Assembly (NCBI GenBank): GCA_003991915.1
Contig: RQTK01000314.1
Coordinates: 339,175 to 403,174, forward strand
DNA length: 64,000 nt
Origin: Elysia chlorotica
Taxonomy: Eukaryota > Mollusca > Gastropoda > Plakobranchidae
Direction of reading: 5' to 3'
Positions 1-9,931 of the stretch are shown here, piece by piece. Positions within the stretch are counted from its first letter, which is position 1. Each line of letters opens with the position of its first letter. The notes beneath the pieces were generated by a model. It was given only the letters and a program-made list of their open reading frames with translations, ran no database searches and was not told where the DNA came from. Both the position numbers and the translations under genes were made by a program.

Positions 1-285
1 GTAACAGTAACGCCATACCCATGTATCACACGTTACCCTCCTTATTGTTTCTCCCACAGTTACGCCATACCCATGTATCACACGTTACCCTCCTTATTGT
101 TTCTCCCACAGTTACGCCATACCCATGTATCACACGTTACCCTCCTTATTGTTTCTCCCACAGTAACGCCATACCCATGTATCACACGTTACCCTCCTTA
201 TTGTTTCTCCCACAGTTACGCCATACCCATGTATCACACGTTACCCTCCTGTTTATTTCTCCCGCAGTTACGCCATATCAGTGTA
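1..285. repeat. 52-bp tandem minisatellite (cut by window edge)
   Basis: About five and a half head-to-tail copies of a 52-bp unit beginning ttacgccatacccatgtatc. The copies differ by single bases, and the last one decays near 285. The array starts outside the window. Apparent reading frames through it are repeat artefacts. Confidence 0.9.
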
Positions 286-469
286 CCACGGGCATGTTGA
301 ACCAGATTTCCCATATATAAGGTAAGAGCTGACATAGTCTTTAACCCTTCTGGCGTTTTCGTTCTTCATAGTGTTATATGTCGATCTAAGGATTTCAGGC
401 AGGCTACATTGAGGAGTGATGGGTGAGAGAAGCTGTAGAGGTATAAAGGCGTACAAAAAGTATTAAAAC

Positions 470-557
470 TAGATAGAGAGAGAGAGGGAGAAACAAAAAA
501 GAAGTAGAGACAGAGAGAAAAAGAAACGTGAACATAAACAAAGGGGTCTATAGAGAA

Positions 558-605
<48 letters not shown>
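470..605. repeat. (GA)n microsatellite and purine-rich tract
   Basis: A purine-rich stretch contains an uninterrupted (GA)n core from about 559 to 602. No gene is visible between the 52-bp array and this tract, or between this tract and the SINE at 780. Confidence 0.85.
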
Positions 606-779
606 GATTACATTGATATAGCGAAAGGGAGATAAGAAGAAGCAAGTGGATTTGCCGAAGGAACTTCCAGATCAACAAATTACAGAAGGGCCAGATCAGA
701 AATCATTTCAGTTTGTTTTCATGAAAATAAGATATATAATTTTAATGTAGGTTGTAAAAAAAGTTTGTAGTTGCAGATG

Positions 780-962
780 AGTTGTTTTAACTTCCAACGT
801 CAGCACTATATAGGATATATTATGGACGGGCTGCAATACTGACGTCCGACAATTTTATGTGCTGCTACATATGAGACAGGGCGGGGATACCATGACCCCT
901 GTCTCAGCCGGTCTCATTAAACTGACACGTGTCCAAGCAGTAGGGGGCGAAAAAGCCAATTG
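780..962 (-). mobile_element. SINE body, head truncated
   Basis: This matches the SINE body seen many times in the window. Reading along the plus strand it has the inverted tail (ttaacttccaacgtcagcac), then the blocks gacaattttatgtgctgc and ggataccatgaccc, and fades at agtagggggcgaaa. The tRNA-like head is missing. Several substitutions from the other copies suggest an old insertion. Confidence 0.8.
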
Positions 963-1129
963 TATTTCTCAGAGTAAATCTGAAAACAAACTGGTAAATA
1001 TTATAGAAAAGTTAAAATAGTTATGTTATATTTTTCCCAAGATAAAGTCAAAATGTCAAAATTTTGTCATTACTTTTTGCATGTGCATAAAAAGCAATTA
1101 GATTAGTCTGGTACATTACAGGGAGTCCA

Positions 1130-1950
1130 TTCCATTCAAGTTCACCCCCGCATGTTGTCGCTTGAACACCTTACACCTTGTATTATTGTCCAATTGTCCC
1201 TTAAATGTCACTTAGCATGTTATCGCCCACGTACATCAGACCCTGAGTATCACGGTTTACATTAGTGACTTCTTGCTCGCTGTCATCTTGCTTATAACCG
1301 CTTGCATAACTTTGCAAATCACAAAAATAACGTATTTATAGTCACTTAAACATTACACACCTTGCATAACATTACACAAATCGCATTTTGCCTCGTTAAT
1401 ATTTCATTATATGCGTATTACCATTCACACTTGGTATATTATCAATTAAACGTTACACGGCTTGACTATTATCATCCAATAACTATACACGCCAATCTTG
1501 ATATTAAAATTTATGTACATTGTAGAAACACCTCGAATATTGTCACCTATATGTGTTTAAAATTATATATTTTCAATCAAGTCGTACACACCGCGAAATT
1601 TCGCTTACATTTTTAGGCTACATTTTACATACCGCGACTTAATCATGTCGCACCTTGGCTATTGTCGTTTACATATCCAATACCGTGCATATTGTCGTTT
1701 ACATATCCAACACCGTGCATATTGTCGTTTAGATATCGAGCACATTGAATATGTAGTTTTAATATCCAAAACCTTGCAAAATTGTCGTTTGAATATCCAA
1801 CACCTGAACTATTCGATTGAAGCTTACAAATTACACACTAGAGAAAAATTGCGTTAAATTGACTCATTTTGCTATTACGCGAAATATCGCTTAAACATCA
1901 CACACTTTGCATATTGGTTCTGAACTATTGCGCACCTCGGGAATTTCGCA
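1130..1950. repeat. Degenerate flank of the 30-bp satellite
   Basis: Diverged echoes of the 30-bp unit (cacaccttgcat, attgtcgtttaaat and similar) recur across this stretch. They are clearest at 1660-1800, where 30-bp spacing is still visible. Identity rises steadily toward the homogeneous core that starts near 1950, the pattern expected when the edge of a satellite array escapes homogenisation. Confidence 0.65.
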
Positions 1951-3512
1951 TGTCATACACACTGCAGGTTGTCGTTTAAATATGACACTCTCGCGTATTG
2001 TCGCGTAAACATTACACATCGTGCATATGGTCCTTTAAATATTACACACCGTACATATTGCCCTTTAAATATTACACACCGTACATATTGTCCTTTAAAT
2101 TCTACACACCGTACATATTGTCCTTTAAATATTACACACCGCAAATATTGTCCTTTAAATATTACACACCGTACATATTGTCCTTTAAATATTACACGTT
2201 CTACATATTGTCCTTTAAATATTACACACCGTACATATTGTCCTTTACATATTACACACCGTACATATTGTCCTTTAAACATTACACACCGTGCATATTG
2301 TCCTTTAAATTCTACACACCGTACATATTGTCCTTGAAACATTACACACCGTGCATATTGCCCTTTAAATTCTACACACCGTACATATTGCCCTTTAAAC
2401 ATTACACACCGTGCATATTGTCCTTTAAATTCTACACACCGTACATATTGTCCTTTAAATATTACACACTGTACATATTGTCCTTTAAACATTACACACC
2501 GTACATATTGTCCTTTAAATATTACACGTTCTACATATTGTCCTTTAAATATTACACGTTCTACATATTGTCCTTTAAATATTACACATCTTAAATATTG
2601 TTCCTTAAATATTACACATCTTACAAATTGTCCTTTAAACATTACACACCGTACATATTGTCCTTTAAATATTACACACCGTACATATTGTCCCTTAAAT
2701 ATTACACACCGTACATATTGTCCTTTAAATTCTACACACCGTACATATTGTCCTTAAAATATTACACATCTTACATATTGTCCTTTAAATATTACACACC
2801 ATAAATATTGTTCTTTAAATATTACACACCGTACATATTGTCCTTTAAACATTACACACCGTACATATTGTCCTTTAAATATTACACACCGTACATATTG
2901 TCCTTTAAATATTACACACCATACATATTGTCCCTTAAATATTACACATCTTACATATTGTCCCTTAAATATTACACATCTTACATATTGTCCTTTAAAC
3001 ATTACACACCTTACATATTGTCCTTTAAACATTACACATCTTACATATTGTCCCTTAAATATTACACATGTTACATATTGTCCCTTAAATATTATACATC
3101 TTACATATTGTTCCTTAAATATTACACATCTTACAAATTGTCCTTTAAACATTACACACCGTACATATTGTCCTTTAAATATTACACACCATACATATTG
3201 TCCCTTAAATATTACACATCTTACATTATTGTCCCTTAAATATTACACATCTTACATATTGTCCTTTAAACATTACACACCTTACATATTTTCCTTTAAA
3301 CATTACACATCTTACATATTGTCCCTTAAATATTACACATGTTACATATTGTCCCTTAAACATTACACATCTTACATATTGTCCCTTAAATATTACTCAT
3401 CTGACATAATATTGTCCCTTAAATATTACACATCTTACATATTGTCCTTTAAATATTACACACCGTAAATATTGTCCTTTAAACATTACACACCGTACAT
3501 ATTGTCCTTTAC
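1950..3512. repeat. 30-bp satellite array, about 52 copies
   Basis: Tandem units with consensus attacacaccgtacatattg followed by tcctttaaat. Variants include acatcttacat, tctacacacc and tcccttaaat. A 60-bp dimer (attacacaccgtgcat... then tctacacaccgtacat...) recurs at about 2281-2450, and blocks of several units recur at 2590-2760 and 3110-3220, so higher-order repeats exist. Because 30 is a multiple of three and the unit lacks stops in several frames, long open frames appear on both strands; I do not regard them as genes. Confidence 0.93.
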
Positions 3513-3571
<59 letters not shown>

Positions 3572-3780
3572 AATGACTATGAGGAGGACGAGGGGGACGA
3601 GGGGGAGGGGGGAATGGTGATGAAGTTAACAGTGATGATAAGGAGAAGGGCAAGGAGGAGGAAGAAGGATGGAGAGGATGGTGATGAAAATGATGAAGAG
3701 ACAATTACAATGAGGAATGATCGTGATCATGATGATGATGATGACGACGACGACGACGACGATAATACTGGTGTCAACGG
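3513..3780. repeat. (GAT)n, purine-rich and (GAC)n microsatellites
   Basis: A run of about 20 GAT triplets directly abuts the last satellite unit. A GA-rich tract and a second GAT/GAC run at 3727-3763 follow. Poly-His and poly-Asp frames here are simple-sequence artefacts. From 3,780 to 4,400 I see only AT-rich sequence with homopolymer tracts. Confidence 0.85.
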
Positions 3781-4403
3781 TAACGTAAAAATATTAAATT
3801 AACATGTTTATATTATTTTCATTGCAAACGTTGAACATAACCTGAATACTAGCTGGCTTTAATTCCATGAAGCAGAGACAACTGTTTCAGTAGCCTGAGT
3901 GCTGTATTTTGTAGAGAATGGGTTTGACTATTATACGCCTCTTATGTTAGGGTGTTATTTGTTTCCTTTATAAACGAAAGAGGAGAAGGAAAGTTGTATG
4001 GACACTAATTTTAAAGTTCATGAGGGTTGTGGTGATATTAGAATTACAAAACAACTGATAAATACTGCCGCGAGTTTTCTAGGTAAAGATCTTATCGATG
4101 GCAGAGACACAATTTTCTTTTAAATAATAGTTCGCCTAATGAGTTTCTGTTTAATTTAGGCGTTTTCATCAGCAAACTATAAAAATGCAGTTTGTGGTCT
4201 TTTTTTTTTTAAAGATGGTCAGAAAAAGAGGCCTGCTTTGACATAACAATCTTTTCTTCAGTTTTTTTTTCCTCATAATCATTGATTTGTTAGTATTGTC
4301 GATTTCTTCGAGGTATTCTGCATTGTTTCATTGGATAATGTAAGTTTCTAATTTGATTTATCCCCCCCCCCCTTTTTTTTTCCTCCCGCCGTCTGCTCCC
4401 CAG

Positions 4404-4552
4404 TGTCGGCCAACATCTACATCCGGTACCTGCAGATGTCCGAGGTGATTGACCTCCTGAACGGCCAGCGCTGCGTCAAGTGCGTGAACCGGGCGTCCCT
4501 GGGGCTGGGCTGGATCTCCGCCTTCGGGCTGACCATGGTCGCAAACTTCCAG
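4404..4552 (+). CDS. DRAM2: DRAM-like exon (first found)
   Basis: The acceptor is a C/T-rich tract ending ctgctccccag and the donor is CAG|gtaacc. The exon is 149 bp: two bases completing a split codon, then 49 codons. It encodes the end of a membrane span (ANIYIRYLQ), a short cytosolic loop (NGQRCVKCVNR) and the next span, ending VANFQ. It exits in phase 0, which fits the next exon. Confidence 0.85.
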
Positions 4553-7500
4553 GTAACCGGTCCTGGGTGGGTGTGGGCGGGGGCCTTTAGATAGTGGATG
4601 GGTGTGGGCCTATCTAAAGGCACTCACCCACACCCATCCACTATCTAAAGGCACCCACCCACACCCATCCACTATCTAAAGGCACTCACCCACACCCATC
4701 CACTATCTAAAGGTTGGGTGGTTGATTGGGTTGGTTTAACGTCCAACAGCAGCACTATATAGGCTATATTGTGGACGGGCCCCAAGACGGACGTCTGACA
4801 ATTTTATGTGCTGCCACACACGAGACAGGGCGGGGATACCATGACTCCTGTCTCAGTCGGTCACATTATACTGACACCGACCCAACCAGTAGGGAACGCA
4901 ACAGTCAGGATTTGAACTCGGGACCTTTTGCGTCGGAAGCCGATGTTCTACCCCTGGACCACCGAGGAAAGAAGGGTGTAGAGAACTTACCACTGTAAAT
5001 AGTGTGCACATTGTTCTGCAGGTATGTCTCCATCATGGCTTGTAATACAGGTTTGCTAATTTATGAGGACGCTGGTGGACATAGATCAGTGGGTGGTCCT
5101 TCTGAGTGTCCAACAGGAAGCCAGAAGTTCGAATGATAAGAATCTTTTCAGTGTCCAGACACTTTTGATAAACTTAGATCTTAGATAATAAAGAGTTGAG
5201 TTGAGTTGAGTTGGTTTATCGTCCAACACCAGCTCTTAGATAATATAACGTTGGTCATTTTAAACTGTATCCACTTGTTTTCTTTGGGTTTTTTTTTTTA
5301 ATGTTGTCTGGCCCTCTTGGAATTCTCTCTGTAGACCCTAGTGGGACCAGTGTTGTAACCCCAGTCCTGGGCAACAATAATACAGAGTTGAGTTGAGTTG
5401 AGTTGGTTTAACGTCCCACACCAGCACTATATATATATATATAAGATAATACAGAGAGAAAATATGAAAATTTCAACACATTTAATTCTTGACTTTGGTT
5501 TTGGGGCTAACCGCAACCAATGATTACACAACCCACTCCGTCATTGCTCAGGTTATCGCATACATAGACCTCTGCCAAAATAGAAAGGTACAGTGTGGAT
5601 GACGTGTCGAACGGGTTTCTATGTGAAACGATCTTGCGTCAGTCTGTAGTTGTCATGTAGCTGGGTCCCTGTCCACTCTTTTATGTCGCCGCACCACTGC
5701 CCCTCCCTCTAATCATCCCCTCGCTTCTGCCTGTTAGGATTGTTTGAGCGAGGCTCTCGTGCCTTGTTATGTGGCCAAGATAAGACAGTCTGTGATGGTG
5801 TATGGTTTCAATAGATCTCTTTCCACAACAATCGTTCTCAAGACGTCTTCGTTTGTTATTCTGAGTTTTGTTTTTGTTGTAGCTTACCCTTGCCTAACCA
5901 CTATTTACCATAACTCTCGTACTCTCCCCTCCCCTGGTCCAGACAGGCGAGATGCGCGCGGCTCACTACACTGGCGCGGGGCTGGCCTTCCTGTTGGGGC
6001 TGGCCTACTGCTGGGTGCAGACCGCGCTCTCCTACCGCTACTGCCGCTGGTCGCGCGTCGCCCTGGCGCAGCTCGCCAACAGCTGCCTGCTCACCGCCTG
6101 CCTCGTAGTCTGTATCCTTACCTGGCCTGATCTTCACCTCTCGCCTCAGTTTAGGGAGGGGGTACCTCTCAACTCAGGGATGGAAGAAAAATATACCTCT
6201 TAACTCAGACATGGAAGAAAAATATACCTCTTAACTTAGGGTGTGGAAGAAGAATAGACCTTTTAACTCAGACATGGAAGAAAAATATACCTCTTAACTC
6301 AGCGATGGAAGAAACATATACCTCTTCCCTCAGGGATGGAAGAAAAATATACCTCTCAACTCAGGGATGGAAGAAAAATATACATCTCAACTCAGGGATG
6401 GAAGAAAAATATACCTGTTAACCCAGGAAGAAGGGATACCTCTCAGTTAAGGGAGGGGTGAAGAAAAACTCTTGAGTCTTACCTCAGTGAGGGGTGGACA
6501 ATAGCTCTTAACACAGGGAGGGTCGAGAAAATGTTTTCACCTCAGGAGGGGATGGGTGGAGGATAGCTCATAACTCAGGGAGGGAAGCGTTGGTTGGCGT
6601 AGTGTACTGCTCGTTAATATTGGTATAAAAGATAGATAAACAAAACTTGTGTGCAGACATAGTAATACAAAGAGACGTAATTCCACATAAGGCAGAAGAG
6701 ACAGATAGCGAATGATTAGTAGTAATAATAAAAAAAATACCTGTCGCATTATAGCTAGCTCATTTTACAGGCCATTTTCAAAGCTCCTTAAAGTAATACA
6801 TAGGGGGCCTAGTTCTAGCCGCTTAGATGGTTCTTGACAATAATAAAGAAAGTCTATAACTGGCTGCTTTTCAGTGCAGTCAATGGAGACAGCGCAACGG
6901 TGTCACCTGCGCTAAGTCTTTACTCACTTCTTGTGTAGTTCGGAGTTTGTTGGTCTATAAAACGGTTCAAGAGAGATTGGACCAGATTTCTCCACATAGA
7001 ACAACCTTTAATTAAATGGGTTTCATTCATCTAACATTTGAGACGGTCCCCCGATGTCCCGGGTTGTTTTTTTTTGTGTTGTTGGTGGTTTAAAAAAAAT
7101 TAGAAATGATATATTTTTTTCTTTGCATGTTTGTATTAGTTACATTTTATCATCTATAGGCTCGTATTTTTTTAACCAAAGTTGCATTGTGATTTTCCTT
7201 CACTTGAATGCAAGTCGTGATAAGTAAAATAACATTCAAGATCAAAGAAGCTCAAGGAGAAGGAACGAAATGGGTAAGAAATAACGACAATACTTGATTA
7301 CATGATTTTTTACCCATTTGAAATAATCAGTTTCGACAGAGATAGGTCGTTAATCGACTAGTTGCTTAACAATGTCATCTCAGGCACAGCATGTCTTATT
7401 TGAGGAACATTTTATACTGTGTCATTGATATAGATTCATATGTATTAGATTTTGCTTTGGGTGACTTCTTTATTAATAATAAGATCAAAGTTGTTTGTTA

Positions 7501-9931
7501 AAGAAAGTTTAAGATTCCAGGCTCAAACCAAGACAGTCGGTTGTTTTATTATCAGCCTGCGTGCACTATCAAGCCAAACTTAGCCAAACAGTTCTAGAAT
7601 GAACCAGGCAATACCTTCCTTTTGGACCGACAGTCAGTCACGTGATTTTCTAAATATTGGTTAAGCATAATGTTGAATGCGTATGACACAGAAGACTGGG
7701 CGTGCATGGGGCATTCAGAATGAACATCAAACCCTAGAACTGGGAAGAGGGACTCATCATTTCACGTGCACCTCTTTAGAAATGACACCGGTCGAAGAAA
7801 TCATGTTGAATTTAATAAGGAGTCTTTGAAAGGGTTAGTTCCCCTAGCTTTTCCCCTGATTTCTGCACTGAGACAGGCGCCAGATGAGATTTGAACCGTG
7901 GACCACTCGCTCTCAACCCAGAGCGCTTTCATTAAATTTGTTAGGAAAAGATTGTCGAATATTATACGAGAGTACCTCTAATACCCTCTGTGCGACTTGC
8001 GCCAATGCTCGCTAGTAAATCTTACACAGATGGTCTAGGGTTCGGAGCTTTGCCAACCTTTTAGGGGACCAGGTGACTGCATGGACAGAGCGCGGGACTC
8101 ACAATCAGAAAGTCCCCGGTTCGATCCCGGATAGGACTACCTTATTCCCTACTGGTTGGGTCAGTGACGATTTGATGATCATGACCGGCTGAGACAGAAG
8201 TTCTAGTATCGTCGCTGAACCTCTGTGTGCTCTTACGTAGAATTCTCAGACGTCAATCGTGCATCTTGCCCGCTATACAGTCCAAGTGCTGATGGTGGAA
8301 ATTATGAAACACACAAGTGAACAAACCATGTAGGCTCCGAAAACAAACCATGCAGGCTCCGAAAACAAACCATGTAGGCTCCGAACTGATCCACACCCCA
8401 GAGGGGGAAGGGGGGAGGGCGGGGCGGGGGCTGGTTGTAGTTGAGTTAGTCTAACGTCCAACGTCAGCACTACCTATATTGTTGACGGACCCCAAGACTG
8501 ACGTCTGACAATTTTATGTGCTGCCACAAACGACATCGGACGGGGATACCATGACTCCTGTTTCAGCTGGTCACATTAAACTCACACCTACCCAACCAAT
8601 AGGGGGCGAAATCGCCAGGGCTCGGACCACGGACCTTTTGAAGCCGATGTTCTACCCTAAGACCAACGCCCCCCCCCCCCCAGACCCAGGCGCGGCTCAG
8701 GTGGAAGAACATTGGTTTCCAGATTAGAAGGTCCGCGGTTCGAATCCCACGATTGGTCAAAAATTTATTTGTCCGATTTCGTTCCCTACTTGTTGGATCG
8801 GTAACAGTTTAATGTCACCGGATAATACAGAAGTCCAGGTCTCCCTGCCCTGTGTCTGGCAACGTATGAAATTGTCAGACGTTAGTCTTGGGGCCAGTCC
8901 GCAATATTTCCTACATAGTCTCGACGTTCGACGTTAAGCGACAAAACAAAATAAAAGCAAGGCCCAGTGTCGCGTGCCGCTACTCACCTCCCCAGGACAA
9001 GCTTCGCGGAGTGTACCTGACGTCCACCATCTCCGAGTGGCTCACGGCCGCCTCTATCGTGACGTTCGGGCTGACGTTCTACCGCGACTTCTCCCGCATC
9101 GAGCTCAAGACCCCGAGCGTCAAGATCAACGACCGGGACCTCGTGCTGCAGGTGGGCAAAGGGATACACACAGTTCATTCTTTCTTTTTAATTTTTTTTC
9201 TTCTTTACAATAATGATACATTCACATATTATGTATATCGTCATGGACATGCTACAGGTGGGCAAAGGGATACACACAGTTCATTCTTTCTTTTTTTATT
9301 ACAATAATAATACAGTTACATATGTATTTCGTCATGGACATGACTTCGGACACTTGCGGGGATTGTTGTTGTTGTTTACCTTGACAAAAATGTGTCTGTA
9401 TTATTATTTGGTTTCAGTTATGCGATCCCTGAGAAATGAACCAAACTTCATATTAAACATGCTTACACACCTACTTCGCGTTTTTTACAATAATAAACAT
9501 TTATATAAGAATATCTTATGTAATAATGTGTAGATATCGTTTTGGAATGTGTGGTAGGTTGTTGCTGTGTCGTTGGTTTTTTGTTGTTGTTTTTTAATTA
9601 TTTTTTTTGGCAGTTTTGCTCTTCTCGAGAAATAAACTTAATGTCTCTCAGCGTATGATCGTATATTAAACATGCCTACAAAATGCAGCCGTATTGAATG
9701 AAGATACTAGAGAAAGTGTGATCACTGTTTAACTTCCTTCTTGTTCTAAGACGCTGCTGGTGTACAGCTATGTCTGTTATTGATTGGTGGCAATGAAAAA
9801 GAAAAGAGAAAGTTTAATACGATGTTTAAAGAACTGTCTGTTTCTTCCAGGACTATCGTTTTGGGGCTTTAGCGTCATCCGGGTCTGCTGTGCCGGATGT
9901 GCGTCATAGCGGGCATGCTGGGATTGTATAA
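4404..9931 (+). CDS. DRAM2: DRAM1/2-like autophagy modulator, 3' part (multi-exon)
   Basis: This is a member of the DRAM/TMEM150 (Frag1/DRAM/Sfk1) family, multi-span proteins of lysosomes and endosomes that promote autophagy in vertebrates. Supported exons: 4404-4552 (SANIYIRYLQMSEV... to GLTMVANFQ), 5943 to about 6111 (TGEMRAAHYTGAGLAFLLG... TALSYRY), 8996-9151 (GVYLTSTISEWLTAAS... FYRDFSRIELK) and probably 9851-9931. IYIRY, the VANFQ|TGEM-type junction, HYTGAGL, ALSYRY, ISEW and the final YRDF-type motif line up in order with human DRAM2. Exon 1 enters in phase 1, so coding exons for the first one or two membrane spans lie upstream and were not found. A loop of about 20 residues between spans 4 and 5 is also missing, so another exon probably lies between 6111 and 8996. 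DRAM1 versus DRAM2 cannot be decided. The exons are strikingly GC-rich against AT-rich introns. Confidence 0.85.
4563..4715. repeat. 31-bp minisatellite with an inverted first copy
   Basis: Direct 31-bp units (atctaaaggcactcacccac...) run from about 4612 to 4712. The stretch 4570-4612 carries the reverse complement (gggcctttagatagtggatg), so the transcript can fold into a long hairpin. It begins about 10 bp after the DRAM-like exon's donor. Confidence 0.8.
4722..4968 (-). mobile_element. Full-length tRNA-derived SINE
   Basis: A complete minus-strand copy. The tail (ttggtttaacgtccaacagc on the plus strand) is at the left. The body carries gacaattttatgtgctgcca and ggataccatgactcctgtc. The tRNA-like head at the right reads, on the minus strand, ggtggtccaggggtagaaca as A box, then a B-box-like motif near 4918. 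It lies in a DRAM-like intron. Partial tails of the same family occur at 5195-5240 and 5385-5435. Confidence 0.9.
5195..5440 (-). mobile_element. Two solo SINE tails
   Basis: The tail sequence (gttgagttggtttaacgtcc type, preceded by a gttga simple repeat) appears at about 5195-5240 and again at about 5385-5435. Each breaks off after tens of bases, the second into an (AT)n run. Such short 3' pieces fit severely 5'-truncated insertions in the DRAM-like intron. Confidence 0.6.
5943..6111 (+). CDS. DRAM2: DRAM-like exon
   Basis: The acceptor is cccctggtccag. The exon opens in phase 0 with TGEMRAAHYTGAGL and covers two membrane spans (LAFLLGLAYCWVQTALSY and VALAQLANSCLLTACLVV). The donor is uncertain: T|gtatcc at 6111/6112 (phase 1) keeps the whole span, while CTC|gtagtc at 6104 (phase 0) would join the next found exon directly but leave the usual luminal loop out. 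Confidence 0.75.
6160..6430. repeat. Degenerate ~31-bp tandem repeat
   Basis: About eight units of the type aactcagggatggaagaaaa followed by atatacctctt, decaying into related text up to about 6570. It lies in the DRAM-like intron, just past the exon ending near 6111. Confidence 0.8.
6580..8050. other. Intronic stretch with no recognised feature
   Basis: AT-rich sequence with T tracts. The missing DRAM-like loop exon would be expected here or nearby, but I could not recognise it on either strand. Confidence 0.4.
8063..8225 (+). mobile_element. SINE with a distinct tRNA-like head
   Basis: The head (ccaggtgactgcatggacag ... ccccggttcgatcccgg, a good B box) differs from the other heads in the window, but is joined to the common body (ccctactggttgggtcagtg, gaccggctgagacag). 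The body is diverged and stops early. Confidence 0.75.
8440..8662 (-). mobile_element. SINE, minus strand
   Basis: The inverted tail (gttagtctaacgtccaacgt) is followed by the common body and a partial head (cggaccttttgaagccgatgt). It stands back to back with the plus-strand copy at 8695-8945, forming an imperfect inverted pair inside the DRAM-like intron. Confidence 0.85.
8695..8958 (+). mobile_element. SINE abutting a DRAM-like acceptor site
   Basis: A tRNA-like head with a good B box (cgcggttcgaatcccacg) is joined to a tttatttgtccgatttcgt linker, the common body, and a tail ending gttcgacgttaagcgac plus an A-rich end. The end lies under 40 bp upstream of the exon at 8996, so the SINE may supply or crowd that exon's branch-point region. 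Confidence 0.8.
8996..9151 (+). CDS. DRAM2: DRAM-like exon with last membrane span
   Basis: The acceptor is ctcacctccccag and the donor is CAG|gtgggc. It is 52 codons, phase 0 at both ends. DKLRGVYLTSTISEWLTAAS leads into the last span and the FYRDFSRIELK motif that in DRAM proteins starts the cytosolic tail. The donor and the first ~100 bp of intron are repeated at 9258 (see findings). Confidence 0.85.
9152..9350. repeat. 106-bp direct duplication of donor and intron start
   Basis: The stretch starting gtgggcaaagggatacacac at 9152 recurs at 9258, both preceded by an ag ending (ctgcag and ctacag). The copies differ by a few substitutions and small indels, with the shared segment atttcgtcatggacatg-like at their ends. 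Confidence 0.85.
9851..9931 (+). CDS. DRAM2: Probable last coding exon of the DRAM-like gene
   Basis: A strong acceptor (ctgtttcttccag) is followed by an in-phase frame of 26 codons, DYRFGALASSGSAVPDVRHS to HAGIV, then TAA. Phase 0 matches the donor at 9151. It would be the short, poorly conserved cytosolic tail, which varies in this family, so similarity cannot confirm it. The evidence is splice phase and position. Confidence 0.55.
   Translation, partial: DYRFGALASSGSAVPDVRHSGHAGIV

Noticed and set aside
1953-3239. Long open frames on both strands (229, 198, 143 and 132 codons)
   Set aside because: They run through the 30-bp satellite. A unit length divisible by three with no stop gives open frames automatically. 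The peptides are mere repeats of FKGQYVRCVI or FKYYTPYILS.
1950-3512. Possible CRISPR array (30-bp repeats)
   Set aside because: The units are contiguous, without spacers, and the genome is eukaryotic.
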